From contig NZ_CP053435.1 in the NCBI RefSeq assembly GCF_013127955.1, forward strand, positions 3,100,001-3,164,000: DNA of 64,000 nt. Direction: 5' to 3'. How positions within the stretch are numbered: the first letter of the stretch is position 1; each line of letters begins with the position of its first letter. The notes under the pieces are model-generated. The model searched no databases. It had not been told where the DNA came from and saw nothing but the letters and a program-made list of their open reading frames with translations. This stretch comes from Spirosoma taeanense. Its GTDB lineage: Bacteria > Bacteroidota > Bacteroidia > Cytophagales > Spirosomataceae. Shown here in pieces: positions 18,279 to 25,683 of the stretch. Position numbers and translations under genes: made by a program.

Positions 18279-19358
18279 ATGGAAAGTCGGGACGAAACAG
18301 CGCTGGCATCACTTAATGAACCGGTGCCAGTGACCACGCTTCCACTTAATCTGAACGGCCTGAAAATTAGCCTTCAGGGCGATTTAGCGACCACCTCCCA
18401 GCAGGCCGAGGCCATTCGGGCCGCCTTTCCAAAGGCGCATGTTATCACCGATTCCTCGACCGTAAACCCGTTGCTTCGTCGGCGCACCCGCACCGAACTG
18501 GCGATATACGTGTTTGCAGCCCTGGCGCTGATGATCGTCGGGCATCTGCTGTTCAGCTACTTTACGCTGGACCGGCTGACGCTCATTGCCGGAACCATTG
18601 ACATCACCCCCGACATCTTTTATTTCCTGATGGCGGGCTTTGTTGCGCAGATGATTGATGGTGCTTTAGGCATGGCTTATGGCGTTACGGCCACCACCTT
18701 TCTGACGAGCGTCGGCATTAGTCCCGTATTCGCCACCGCCAGCGTGCACAGCTCCGAAATCTTTACGTCGGGCGTGTCGGGGTATATGCACCTGAAGTTT
18801 GGCAACATAAACAGCCGTCTGTTCAAAGCCGTCCTGATTCCGGGCGTAATTGGCGCTGCGCTGGGTGCATTCCTGATTACAAAGCTGGCCGATCTGGAAG
18901 TCGTCGCCAATTACCTGAGTCCCGCTATTTCCGTTTATACGGCCATTCTGGGTATTCTGATCATCCAAAAAGCGCTGGTCAAACGTGCCAAGAAGAAACC
19001 CGTCCGGCGCATTGGTCTGCTAGCGTGGTTCGGGGGGTTTGTCGATGCCATTGGCGGGGGCGGCTGGGGGCCGATTGTTAACTCTACGCTGATTGCTGCC
19101 GGTCGGCATCCACGCTATACAATCGGCTCGGTCAACCTGGCGGAGTTTTTTGTATCGTTTGCCTCATCGGTGGTCTTCGCACTCTTCGCGGGGCTGGGTA
19201 ACTACGGTATGGTTATCCTGGGGCTGATTCTGGGTGGTATGATTGCGGCCCCCATTGCGGCTCATCTGTCGCGCCGACTACCAGTTAAAACCATGATGGT
19301 ACTCGTCGGAATCGTGGTTATCCTCGTAAGTTTGCGAAAAATTATCAAGTTCTTCTAG
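18279..19358 (+). CDS. TauE/SafE-family sulfite exporter-like permease
   Basis: A 359-residue inner-membrane protein. Residues 1-68 are a hydrophilic cytoplasmic extension (LNGLKISLQGDLATTSQQAE), unusual for the family core. About eight membrane helices follow, with two pseudo-repeats carrying the typical VAQMIDGALGMAYGVTATTF and GGFVDAIGGGGWGPIVNSTL glycine-rich loops. The family moves small organic or inorganic sulfur anions such as sulfite, sulfoacetate or taurine-derived products. Being first in a sulfate assimilation gene set, it most likely exports surplus sulfite or takes up sulfate; direction is inference. It is preceded by a well-formed promoter and a structured leader shared with the sulfite reductase gene. 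Confidence 0.85.
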   Translation: MESRDETALASLNEPVPVTTLPLNLNGLKISLQGDLATTSQQAEAIRAAFPKAHVITDSSTVNPLLRRRTRTELAIYVFAALALMIVGHLLFSYFTLDRLTLIAGTIDITPDIFYFLMAGFVAQMIDGALGMAYGVTATTFLTSVGISPVFATASVHSSEIFTSGVSGYMHLKFGNINSRLFKAVLIPGVIGAALGAFLITKLADLEVVANYLSPAISVYTAILGILIIQKALVKRAKKKPVRRIGLLAWFGGFVDAIGGGGWGPIVNSTLIAAGRHPRYTIGSVNLAEFFVSFASSVVFALFAGLGNYGMVILGLILGGMIAAPIAAHLSRRLPVKTMMVLVGIVVILVSLRKIIKFF

Positions 19359-19359
19359 T

Positions 19360-19446
19360 TATTCACGGTATGTCATTCACCCGTCACTCGTTGACACCCA
19401 GTTCGTATGTGCCTGGAATGGGAATGATCAAGAACTAACCGGAATG
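19360..19446 (+). repeat. Inverted-repeat element between tauE-like and PLP enzyme genes
   Basis: Simple-word sequence with outer arms GTCATTC (19374-19380) and GAATGAC (19441-19447), plus repeated CAYTC/GAATG words between. It fills most of the gap and ends just before the preferred downstream start, like the other members of the family described here. Confidence 0.45.
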
Positions 19447-19467
19447 ACGTTTAATGCCAATCGATCG

Positions 19468-20673
19468 ATGAAAAAACAAACCAAGGCGATCCGCACCCAG
19501 GCGAAAAAATCGCTGAACCGGGAGCACTCTGTTCCGCTTTATCTGACCTCCAGTTTTGCCTTTGATAGTGCTGAACAGGGCAAAGCGCTGTTTGATGAAA
19601 CCGAAGAAGGCAATATCTATTCCCGCTTCTCGAACCCGAACGTAACGGAGTTTGTCGAGAAGGTCTGCATGCTTGAAAACGCCGAAGACGGTATTGCTAC
19701 CGGCACCGGCATGGCGGCTGTATTCGCCAGTATGGCCGCACTGCTGAAATCGGGTGACCACCTGGTGGCCTGCCGTGCCCTGTTCGGGTCAGCGCACCAG
19801 ATCATCACGCAGATTCTGAGCAAATGGGGTATAACGCATACCTATGTAGATGCCAGCGCCACCGAAGCCGAGTGGGAAGCCGCCATACAGCCCAACGCTG
19901 GAAGGCCGGCCGCCCGTATGGTTTATCTGGAAACGCCCTCTAATCCGGGTCTGGAACTGGTTGACCTCGAGATGCTGGCGCGGCTTAAAGCGAAATATGG
20001 CTTCATCCTGAACGTCGATAATTGCTTTGCCACGCCGATCCTGCAAACGCCCATTGATTACGGCGCGGATCTGTCGGTTCATTCGGCCACGAAGTTCATG
20101 GACGGTCAGGGGCGCGTACTGGGCGGTATTGTAGTCGGTCGGGCCGATCTGATCCAGCCCATCCGCTTTTTTGCCCGGCATACGGGTCCGTCGCTTTCGC
20201 CCTTCAACGCGTGGGTGTTGTCGAAAAGCCTGGAAACGCTGGATCTACGCATGGAACGCCATTGCCGGAATGCCCAGCAACTCGCCGAAGCCCTCGAAGC
20301 CCTGCCCGACGTAGGCCGGGTCCTGTATCCGTTCCTGCCCTCCCACCCGCAGTATGATCTTGCCAAACGGCAAATGAAGGCAGGTGGAGCGATCATTACG
20401 ATTGAGCTGGAAGGCGGATTCGAACGCGTAAAAGCGTTCTTCGACGCGCTGACCATCCCGACGCTTTCGTCGAACCTCGGCGACTCGCGCACTATTGTTA
20501 CCAACCCCAACACGACGACCCACGCCAAGCTGAAGGCCGATGAAAAAGCTGCGCTGGGCATAACCCCCGGCCTGATCCGGATTTCGGTTGGTCTGGAAGC
20601 GGTGGAAGACCTGATTGAAGATTTCACCCAGGCCGTTGAGAAGTCGGCAGAAGTTGTGAACCAAAATGCCTGA
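19468..20673 (+). CDS. metZ: O-succinylhomoserine sulfhydrylase-like PLP enzyme (Cys/Met metabolism family)
   Basis: Fold-type I PLP enzyme of transsulfuration/direct sulfhydrylation. The start at 19468 (MKKQTKAIRTQ) is preferred; an in-frame ATG at 19444 would take residues from the repeat upstream. Landmarks: YSRFSNPNVTEFVEKVCMLE, GTGMAAVFASMAALL, the LDNCFATPILQ-like block (here VDNCFATPILQTP) and HSATKFMDGQGR with PLP lysine Lys209. The HSATKF(M)DGQGR version is typical of O-succinylhomoserine sulfhydrylases, which make homocysteine from sulfide; cystathionine gamma-synthase or methionine gamma-lyase cannot be excluded. Its place between the exporter and cysH fits use of newly made sulfide. 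The stop overlaps the next start by 8 nt. Confidence 0.85.
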   Translation: MKKQTKAIRTQAKKSLNREHSVPLYLTSSFAFDSAEQGKALFDETEEGNIYSRFSNPNVTEFVEKVCMLENAEDGIATGTGMAAVFASMAALLKSGDHLVACRALFGSAHQIITQILSKWGITHTYVDASATEAEWEAAIQPNAGRPAARMVYLETPSNPGLELVDLEMLARLKAKYGFILNVDNCFATPILQTPIDYGADLSVHSATKFMDGQGRVLGGIVVGRADLIQPIRFFARHTGPSLSPFNAWVLSKSLETLDLRMERHCRNAQQLAEALEALPDVGRVLYPFLPSHPQYDLAKRQMKAGGAIITIELEGGFERVKAFFDALTIPTLSSNLGDSRTIVTNPNTTTHAKLKADEKAALGITPGLIRISVGLEAVEDLIEDFTQAVEKSAEVVNQNA

Positions 20674-21787
20674 TATTGATATGAGTCCCATCCAGTACAT
20701 AGCCGTTCTCCTATTCGTATCTATGCAGCTTGCCAGCGCTCAGGCCTCTCAGAAACCGCTCCGCGTTGGCGTGGTCGGCCTGGTACATTCGCACGTGAAC
20801 GGCATACTGGGCCGGGCTAAAAAAGGCGATATCGAGATTGTTGGCATTGCCGAGCCGAACCGCGACCTCGCCGAACGGTTAGCCAAACGATACGGCTACA
20901 GCATGAGTCTGGTGTACCCGACCATTGAGGAGATGCTGGACAAGACCAAACCAGAAGCGGTTACGGATTTTGGCCGGATTGTCGACCACCTGCAAACTGT
21001 TAAAATCTGCGCGCCACGGGGTATTCACGTCATGGTCGAGAAACCCCTGGCGGTGAGCTTCGATCACGCCAAACAGATGGAGGCCCTCGCTAAAAAGCAT
21101 ACCATTCAGTTGCTGACGAACTACGAAACAACCTGGTACGGCAGCAACCACAAAGCCTATGCGCTGGCCAACACCGACAAAGCCATTGGCGACCTGCGCA
21201 AGATTGTTGTTCACGATGGTCACCAGGGTCCGAAGGAGATCAATGTCAACAAGGAGTTTCTGGAGTGGCTGACCGATCCCGTTACAAACGGCGCGGGTGC
21301 GTTGTTCGACTTTGGCTGCTACGGCGCGAACCTCTCGACCTGGCTCATGCACAACCAGCGTCCGCTGTCAGTCATGGCCGTTACGCAGCAGATCAAGCCC
21401 GACATTTACCCGAAAGTAGATGACGAAGCAACGATTATTCTGACTTACCCAAAAACGCAGACCATCATTCAGGGCTCTTGGAACTGGCCATTTGCCCGCA
21501 AGGATATGGAGGTTTACGGGCAGCATGGTTACGTCAATACCATCGACGGCACCCGAATGCGCATCCGGCTCAAGGAGGACAAAACCGAACGAACAGCCGA
21601 AGCGACCCAGACGGATGCGCCTGCTACTGACCCATTTGCGTATCTGGCGGGCCTGCTGCGTGGTGAAACTAAACCGGACGAATTGACGTCATTAGAGAAT
21701 AATATGATTGTCGTAGAAATCCTGGATGCTGCCCGCCAGTCGGCAAAAACTGGCAAAGCTGTAACGTTACAGAAACCCATGAAGTAG
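20666..21787 (+). CDS. Secreted Gfo/Idh/MocA-family oxidoreductase
   Basis: A 373-residue NAD(P)-dependent dehydrogenase-like protein. The N-terminus has a Sec-type signal peptide (YIAVLLFVSMQLASAQ). The Rossmann motif VGVVGLVHSHVNGIL departs from the usual GxGxxG by a His-x-His. The conserved EKP of the family is visible (MVEKPLAVS). The C-terminal alpha/beta domain includes GALFDFGCYGANLSTWL. An ATG at 20681 is an alternative start. It overlaps the preceding PLP gene by 8 nt, so it is translationally coupled to the sulfur operon, although no sulfur role is known for the family. Possible sugar or polyol substrate in the periplasm; the cofactor source there is unclear. Confidence 0.8.
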   Translation: MPDIDMSPIQYIAVLLFVSMQLASAQASQKPLRVGVVGLVHSHVNGILGRAKKGDIEIVGIAEPNRDLAERLAKRYGYSMSLVYPTIEEMLDKTKPEAVTDFGRIVDHLQTVKICAPRGIHVMVEKPLAVSFDHAKQMEALAKKHTIQLLTNYETTWYGSNHKAYALANTDKAIGDLRKIVVHDGHQGPKEINVNKEFLEWLTDPVTNGAGALFDFGCYGANLSTWLMHNQRPLSVMAVTQQIKPDIYPKVDDEATIILTYPKTQTIIQGSWNWPFARKDMEVYGQHGYVNTIDGTRMRIRLKEDKTERTAEATQTDAPATDPFAYLAGLLRGETKPDELTSLENNMIVVEILDAARQSAKTGKAVTLQKPMK

Positions 21788-21851
21788 TATCGAGTAACCT
21801 CCTCCTACACCTTGCGGGGCAGGCCCACAAGCGACTACGGATTGACGATTA

Positions 21852-22595
21852 ATGACCCAACACATGATTGCCGAACCTACTCACACGCTCCCGTCACTGA
21901 CCGAGCAGCTACGGGGCCTGACCAATGTCGAAGCGCTACGCTCACTGGCGGAGACCTTCCCCGGTGAGGTCATTTTCTCGACCAGCCTGGGTTACGAAGA
22001 CCAGGTCATTACCGATCTGATTCTGGCCAACGATATTCCCATCAAGATTTTCACCCTCGATACGGGCCGGATGTTTTCAGAGACCTACTCGGTCTGGAAG
22101 AAAACCAATGACCGCTACGGTTCGAAGATTGAAGCGTATTTCCCTCGTCAGGAAAAAGTAGAAAACCTGATGACCGAAAAAGGACCGTACAGCATGTATG
22201 AGTCGGTTGAGAACCGGAAAGAGTGCTGCTTCATCCGTAAGGTTGAGCCGCTGAACCGGGCACTGTCGGGCCAGAAAGTCTGGATTACGGGCATCCGCGC
22301 CGAGCAGTCGGCTAACCGCCAGGGCATGACCCAGCTCGAATGGGACGACGCTCATCAGTTGGTTAAATTCCACCCGCTGCTGGACTGGACGTTCGAGGAA
22401 GTAAAGCAATACATCAAAGGCCACAACGTACCGTATAACCCCCTGCACGACCGCGGCTTTGTCAGCATCGGCTGCCAGCCCTGCACCCGGGCCATTCAGC
22501 CCGGCGAAGATTTCCGCGCTGGCCGCTGGTGGTGGGAAGACAACTCCAAGAAAGAGTGTGGGCTACACACCCACGAAGAAGTATTCAAACCTTAA
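21852..22595 (+). CDS. cysH: Assimilatory adenylyl-sulfate (APS/PAPS) reductase
   Basis: A 247-residue thioredoxin-dependent reductase making sulfite from activated sulfate. The PP-loop-like nucleotide region is FSTSLGYEDQVI. Catalytic Cys236 lies in KKECGLH. The pairs Cys125-Cys126 (KECCFIRK) and Cys208/Cys211 (IGCQPCTR) are the 4Fe-4S ligands that mark enzymes using APS directly rather than only PAPS. That agrees with the absence of an APS kinase gene or CysC fusion in this operon. An ATG at codon 5 is an alternative start. It is followed by a palindromic element and cysD. Confidence 0.93.
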   Translation: MTQHMIAEPTHTLPSLTEQLRGLTNVEALRSLAETFPGEVIFSTSLGYEDQVITDLILANDIPIKIFTLDTGRMFSETYSVWKKTNDRYGSKIEAYFPRQEKVENLMTEKGPYSMYESVENRKECCFIRKVEPLNRALSGQKVWITGIRAEQSANRQGMTQLEWDDAHQLVKFHPLLDWTFEEVKQYIKGHNVPYNPLHDRGFVSIGCQPCTRAIQPGEDFRAGRWWWEDNSKKECGLHTHEEVFKP

Positions 22596-22671
22596 TGAGC
22601 GAAAGGCAAAATAGGGATACAACGGACGCGGAAAGAGCGTTTCTCCGGCGTTTATCACTCTTTCGCTCATT
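22594..22671 (+). repeat. Inverted-repeat element between cysH and cysD
   Basis: Perfect 12-bp arms AATGAGCGAAAG (22594-22605) and CTTTCGCTCATT (22660-22671), continued by further CACTC words up to 22 nt before the cysD start. It includes the cysH stop codon at its left border. The word CTTTCGCTCAT recurs in the element before the siroheme methyltransferase gene. Confidence 0.7.
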
Positions 22672-22693
22672 CACTCATCCACTCGTTAACTTT

Positions 22694-23596
22694 ATGAAAC
22701 TCGATTATCTAGACCAGCTCGAATCCGAGGCCATCTACATCATGCGGGAGGTGGCCGGGCAATTCGAACGCCCTGCCCTGCTGTTTTCGGGCGGTAAGGA
22801 TTCCATTACGCTTGTTCATCTGGCGTTGAAAGCCTTCCGGCCGGGCAAATTCCCGTTCCCGCTGGTCCATATCGACACCGGACATAACTTCCAGGAGGCC
22901 CTCGATTTCCGGGACGATCTGGCCAACCGAATTGGTGAGAAGCTGATCGTTCGCTACGTAGAAGATACCATCCGCGAGAAGAAATTGAAAGAGCCGACCG
23001 GACGTAACGCCACCCGCAATGGCCTGCAGACGTTCACGCTGCTTGACACCATCGAAGAATTTGAGTTTGATGCCTGCATCGGCGGTGCGCGTCGGGATGA
23101 AGAGAAAGCCCGTGCCAAGGAGCGCGTATTCTCGGTGCGCGACGAGTTCGGCTCGTGGGACCCCAAACGCCAGCGGCCCGAACTCTGGAATCTTTACAAC
23201 GGCCGTATTCACAAAGGCGAAAACGTCCGGGTGTTTCCGATTTCGAACTGGACCGAACTGGACGTCTGGAACTATATCCGTCGCGAAAAAATCGCTCTGC
23301 CAAGCATCTATTTTGCCCATGAGCGCGAGCTGATTGTTCGCGACGGGAAGCTGATGGCAACCGCCGGTGGCGTGATCAAACCCGAAGCCGACGATCAGAT
23401 TGTGACCCGCCGGGTGCGGTTCCGTACCGTTGGCGATATTTCCTGCACAGCCGCTTCGGAGTCGCAGGCTGATACGCTCGACGCCGTCATTGACGAAATT
23501 CAGGCTACCCGTATCTCTGAACGTGGCGAAACCCGCATGGACGATCAGTTGTCAGAAGCCGCCATGGAAGACCGGAAAAAAGGCGGCTATTTTTAA
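22694..23596 (+). CDS. cysD: Sulfate adenylyltransferase subunit 2 (CysD)
   Basis: Catalytic PP-loop subunit of ATP sulfurylase, forming APS from sulfate and ATP with GTP hydrolysis by CysN. The start at 22694 (MKLDYLDQLESEAI) is chosen because homology begins there; the frame is open 55 codons further upstream only through the repeat element and the cysH tail. The PP-loop is LLFSGGKDSITL; other family blocks are HIDTGHNFQEALDFRD, GGARRDEEKARAKER and the C-terminal RKKGGYF. The length of 300 residues is usual. It is separated from cysN by a toxin-antitoxin pair of 660 bp, an unusual break in a normally contiguous pair. Confidence 0.96.
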   Translation: MKLDYLDQLESEAIYIMREVAGQFERPALLFSGGKDSITLVHLALKAFRPGKFPFPLVHIDTGHNFQEALDFRDDLANRIGEKLIVRYVEDTIREKKLKEPTGRNATRNGLQTFTLLDTIEEFEFDACIGGARRDEEKARAKERVFSVRDEFGSWDPKRQRPELWNLYNGRIHKGENVRVFPISNWTELDVWNYIRREKIALPSIYFAHERELIVRDGKLMATAGGVIKPEADDQIVTRRVRFRTVGDISCTAASESQADTLDAVIDEIQATRISERGETRMDDQLSEAAMEDRKKGGYF

Positions 23597-23608
23597 CGGG
23601 AAACGTGT

Positions 23609-23845
23609 ATGCAAATTGTCATCGAAGTTGCCGATACCAAAGCGGATTTTGTACTGGAATTGCTCGAAAGCCTGCCTTTTGTTGCTATCCAGGCCAATCA
23701 AAGTGCACCCAGTCAGCAACAGGTAGATTCTAACAAATCCCTGTCGCCTAAAACTGCCCGATTACTGGGAACCTTTCCCCAGTTGGCAAGTCAGGATGAT
23801 AAACAAAGCAGACAACAGGCTATTCTGGCTAAACACGCACGATGA
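23609..23845 (+). CDS. Putative antitoxin of PIN-domain toxin-antitoxin pair
   Basis: A 78-residue protein. Residues 1-30 could form a short strand-helix dimer module (MQIVIEVADTKADFVLELLE); the remainder is Gln/Ser/Lys-rich and low in structure, like antitoxin tails that block the toxin. Its stop overlaps the toxin start (ATGA at 23842-23845), the standard arrangement of type II pairs. It begins 12 nt after cysD and may be expressed from the cys operon promoter. No specific DNA-binding family was recognised, so the call rests mainly on the partner. Confidence 0.7.
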   Translation: MQIVIEVADTKADFVLELLESLPFVAIQANQSAPSQQQVDSNKSLSPKTARLLGTFPQLASQDDKQSRQQAILAKHAR

Positions 23846-24270
23846 AGCCAGTTGTTCTGCTCGATACAAACGTAGTTATTGATCTGCTGGCGAAGCGAGA
23901 GCCTTTCTGGCAGTCGGCGGCATCGATTTTTGATCTGGCTGAACAAGCCAAAATTGATGCCTACGTGAATTCGCTCACTATGGTAACGGTTTATTACATA
24001 CTCCGCTCCTATTACAAGATTCCTCACCAGCAGATTATAGACACCTTTACGCTATTAATCAGCTACATTGGGATTTCTGACGTAACAGCAACACATATCC
24101 GGCAGGCAATAACATCAGCCTTTACTGATTTTGAAGATGCTGTCATGTACAACAGCGCCACTGGATTGCCTGCTATAACCAGTATCATTACCCGAAATAT
24201 TGATGATTTTGCGACTGCTGATATACCCGTTCTAACGCCGGATCAGTGGCTCCGCAACTACCATAACTAA
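23842..24270 (+). CDS. PIN-domain ribonuclease toxin
   Basis: A 142-residue VapC-like endoribonuclease of the PIN fold. The first strand LLDTNVVIDLL carries Asp8 and Asn10; further acidic residues expected at the metal site are present in FTDFEDAVMY (Asp96, Glu98, Asp99) and in NIDDFA (Asp121, Asp122). This layout fits the PIN_3 group. It overlaps the antitoxin by 4 nt and ends 3 nt before cysN, so it lies inside the cysD-cysN operon. All key residues seem intact. The pair is somewhat AT-richer than the cys genes on either side, consistent with insertion. Role by inference: mRNA or tRNA cleavage under stress. Confidence 0.85.
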   Translation: MKPVVLLDTNVVIDLLAKREPFWQSAASIFDLAEQAKIDAYVNSLTMVTVYYILRSYYKIPHQQIIDTFTLLISYIGISDVTATHIRQAITSAFTDFEDAVMYNSATGLPAITSIITRNIDDFATADIPVLTPDQWLRNYHN

Positions 24271-24273
24271 TCA

Positions 24274-25524
24274 ATGGATCTTCTCCGATTTATAACCGCC
24301 GGTTCGGTTGACGACGGCAAAAGCACGCTCATCGGGCGACTTCTCTACGATTCCAAATCCATTCTGGCCGACCAGCTCGAAGCCATCGAGCGCGCCAGTA
24401 AAAGCCGCGACGACGGTGAGATTGACCTCGCGTTGCTCACGGATGGACTGCGGTCGGAGCGTGAGCAGGGTATCACGATCGACGTAGCCTACCGCTATTT
24501 TCAGACGCCAAAGCGTAAGTTTATCATCGTCGATGCACCGGGGCATATCCAGTACACCCGCAACATGGTAACAGGCGCATCGAACTGCCAGCTGGCGATT
24601 GTACTCGTCGATGCCCGGCATGGTGTCGTTGAACAGACCCGCCGGCATTCGCTCATTGCCTCCCTGCTGGGGATTCCCCATATTGTTGTAGCGGTCAACA
24701 AAATGGACCTCGTTAGCTACTCGCAGGATGTCTTCTCCGATATCTGCATTCAGTATGCTGAACTAGCTAAAAACCTGAACGTAAACGAAGTGACGTATAT
24801 TCCGCTGAGTGCGCTCAACGGCGATAACGTAGTCGACAAATCCGGCGCGATGCCGTGGTACGAAGGTCCGGCCCTGCTGGAGCATCTGGAGTCTGTTACC
24901 ATCGACGACGATGTAAATCTGGAGCAGGCCCGGTTCCCGGTGCAGTACGTCATCCGTCCGCAAACGCCCGAACTGCACGATTACCGGGGCTACGCCGGTA
25001 AAATCACCAGCGGTCTGTTCCGCAAAGGCGATGCCGTAACGGTACTGCCCTCGGGTGAAACCTCAACGATTGACGCGATTGAAATTGCCGATAATCACTA
25101 TGACGAAGCGGTTACACCGATGTCGGTTGTCCTGCACCTCGCTACGGACGTAGACATCAGCCGGGGCGATCTGATCGTTCGGTCGGACAGCCAGCCGGTT
25201 AGCAGTCAGACCGTCGAAGCGATGCTGTGCTGGATGGATACCAAGGAATTTAAAGTGGGCAATAAATATGTGCTGCAGATTGGCACGGCCCGTACGCGCT
25301 GCTCAGTGCGCGAGATTGTTTATCAGGTAAATGTAAATACCTACGAAGAGACAGAAGGGGTTGAAAGTTTAAAACTAAATGATCTAGCCAAAGTTATTCT
25401 CAGGACGGCACAACCGATCAGTTTTGATCCGTACCGGCAGAACCGGGCAACGGGTGGAGCTATTCTGATCGATGAAACGTCGAACGTAACGGTGGGTGCG
25501 CTTATGTTGGTGGGCGAAGCATAA
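24274..25524 (+). CDS. cysN: Sulfate adenylyltransferase subunit 1 (CysN GTPase)
   Basis: Regulatory GTPase subunit of ATP sulfurylase, related to EF-Tu. G1 motif GSVDDGKST (residues 10-18), the REQGITIDVAYRYF switch region, DAPGH (G3) and NKMD (G4) are all visible. Two beta-barrel domains follow, up to residue 416. There is no C-terminal APS-kinase (CysC) fusion, consistent with an APS-reducing pathway. It begins 3 nt after the PIN toxin gene, so it is translationally coupled to the inserted toxin-antitoxin pair instead of to cysD. The gene is followed by 159 bp with a new leader and the sulfite reductase gene. Confidence 0.95.
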   Translation: MDLLRFITAGSVDDGKSTLIGRLLYDSKSILADQLEAIERASKSRDDGEIDLALLTDGLRSEREQGITIDVAYRYFQTPKRKFIIVDAPGHIQYTRNMVTGASNCQLAIVLVDARHGVVEQTRRHSLIASLLGIPHIVVAVNKMDLVSYSQDVFSDICIQYAELAKNLNVNEVTYIPLSALNGDNVVDKSGAMPWYEGPALLEHLESVTIDDDVNLEQARFPVQYVIRPQTPELHDYRGYAGKITSGLFRKGDAVTVLPSGETSTIDAIEIADNHYDEAVTPMSVVLHLATDVDISRGDLIVRSDSQPVSSQTVEAMLCWMDTKEFKVGNKYVLQIGTARTRCSVREIVYQVNVNTYEETEGVESLKLNDLAKVILRTAQPISFDPYRQNRATGGAILIDETSNVTVGALMLVGEA

Positions 25525-25617
25525 CTTCTGGTTATGGACGATAATCAATAGCTATCCATTCAGCGAACTGAATCGCCCGAAAATTCCTTTATTATTGTAC
25601 CTGAATGCCATAAACAG

Positions 25618-25672
25618 ACGCCGGATTTCACCGGCGTTTAGTTTTAATAAATTAGTCTTTTAATTCTATAGA
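25618..25672 (+). promoter_or_regulatory. Leader hairpin plus TCTATAGA palindrome, copy 2
   Basis: ACGCCGG (25618-25624), loop ATTTCA, CCGGCGT (25631-25637) followed by T-rich sequence, then an AT-rich stretch and the palindrome TCTATAGA (25665-25672), exactly 11 nt before the ATG at 25684. A poor -7-like word TATTATTG (25590-25597) lies upstream. The arrangement matches copy 1 at 18214-18267. Confidence 0.6.
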
Positions 25673-25683
25673 CAATATACCTC

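Noticed and set aside
19359-19467. SAM or other methionine-type riboswitch before the sulfhydrylase gene
   Set aside because: The gap is taken up by a simple inverted-repeat element and shows no known riboswitch core.
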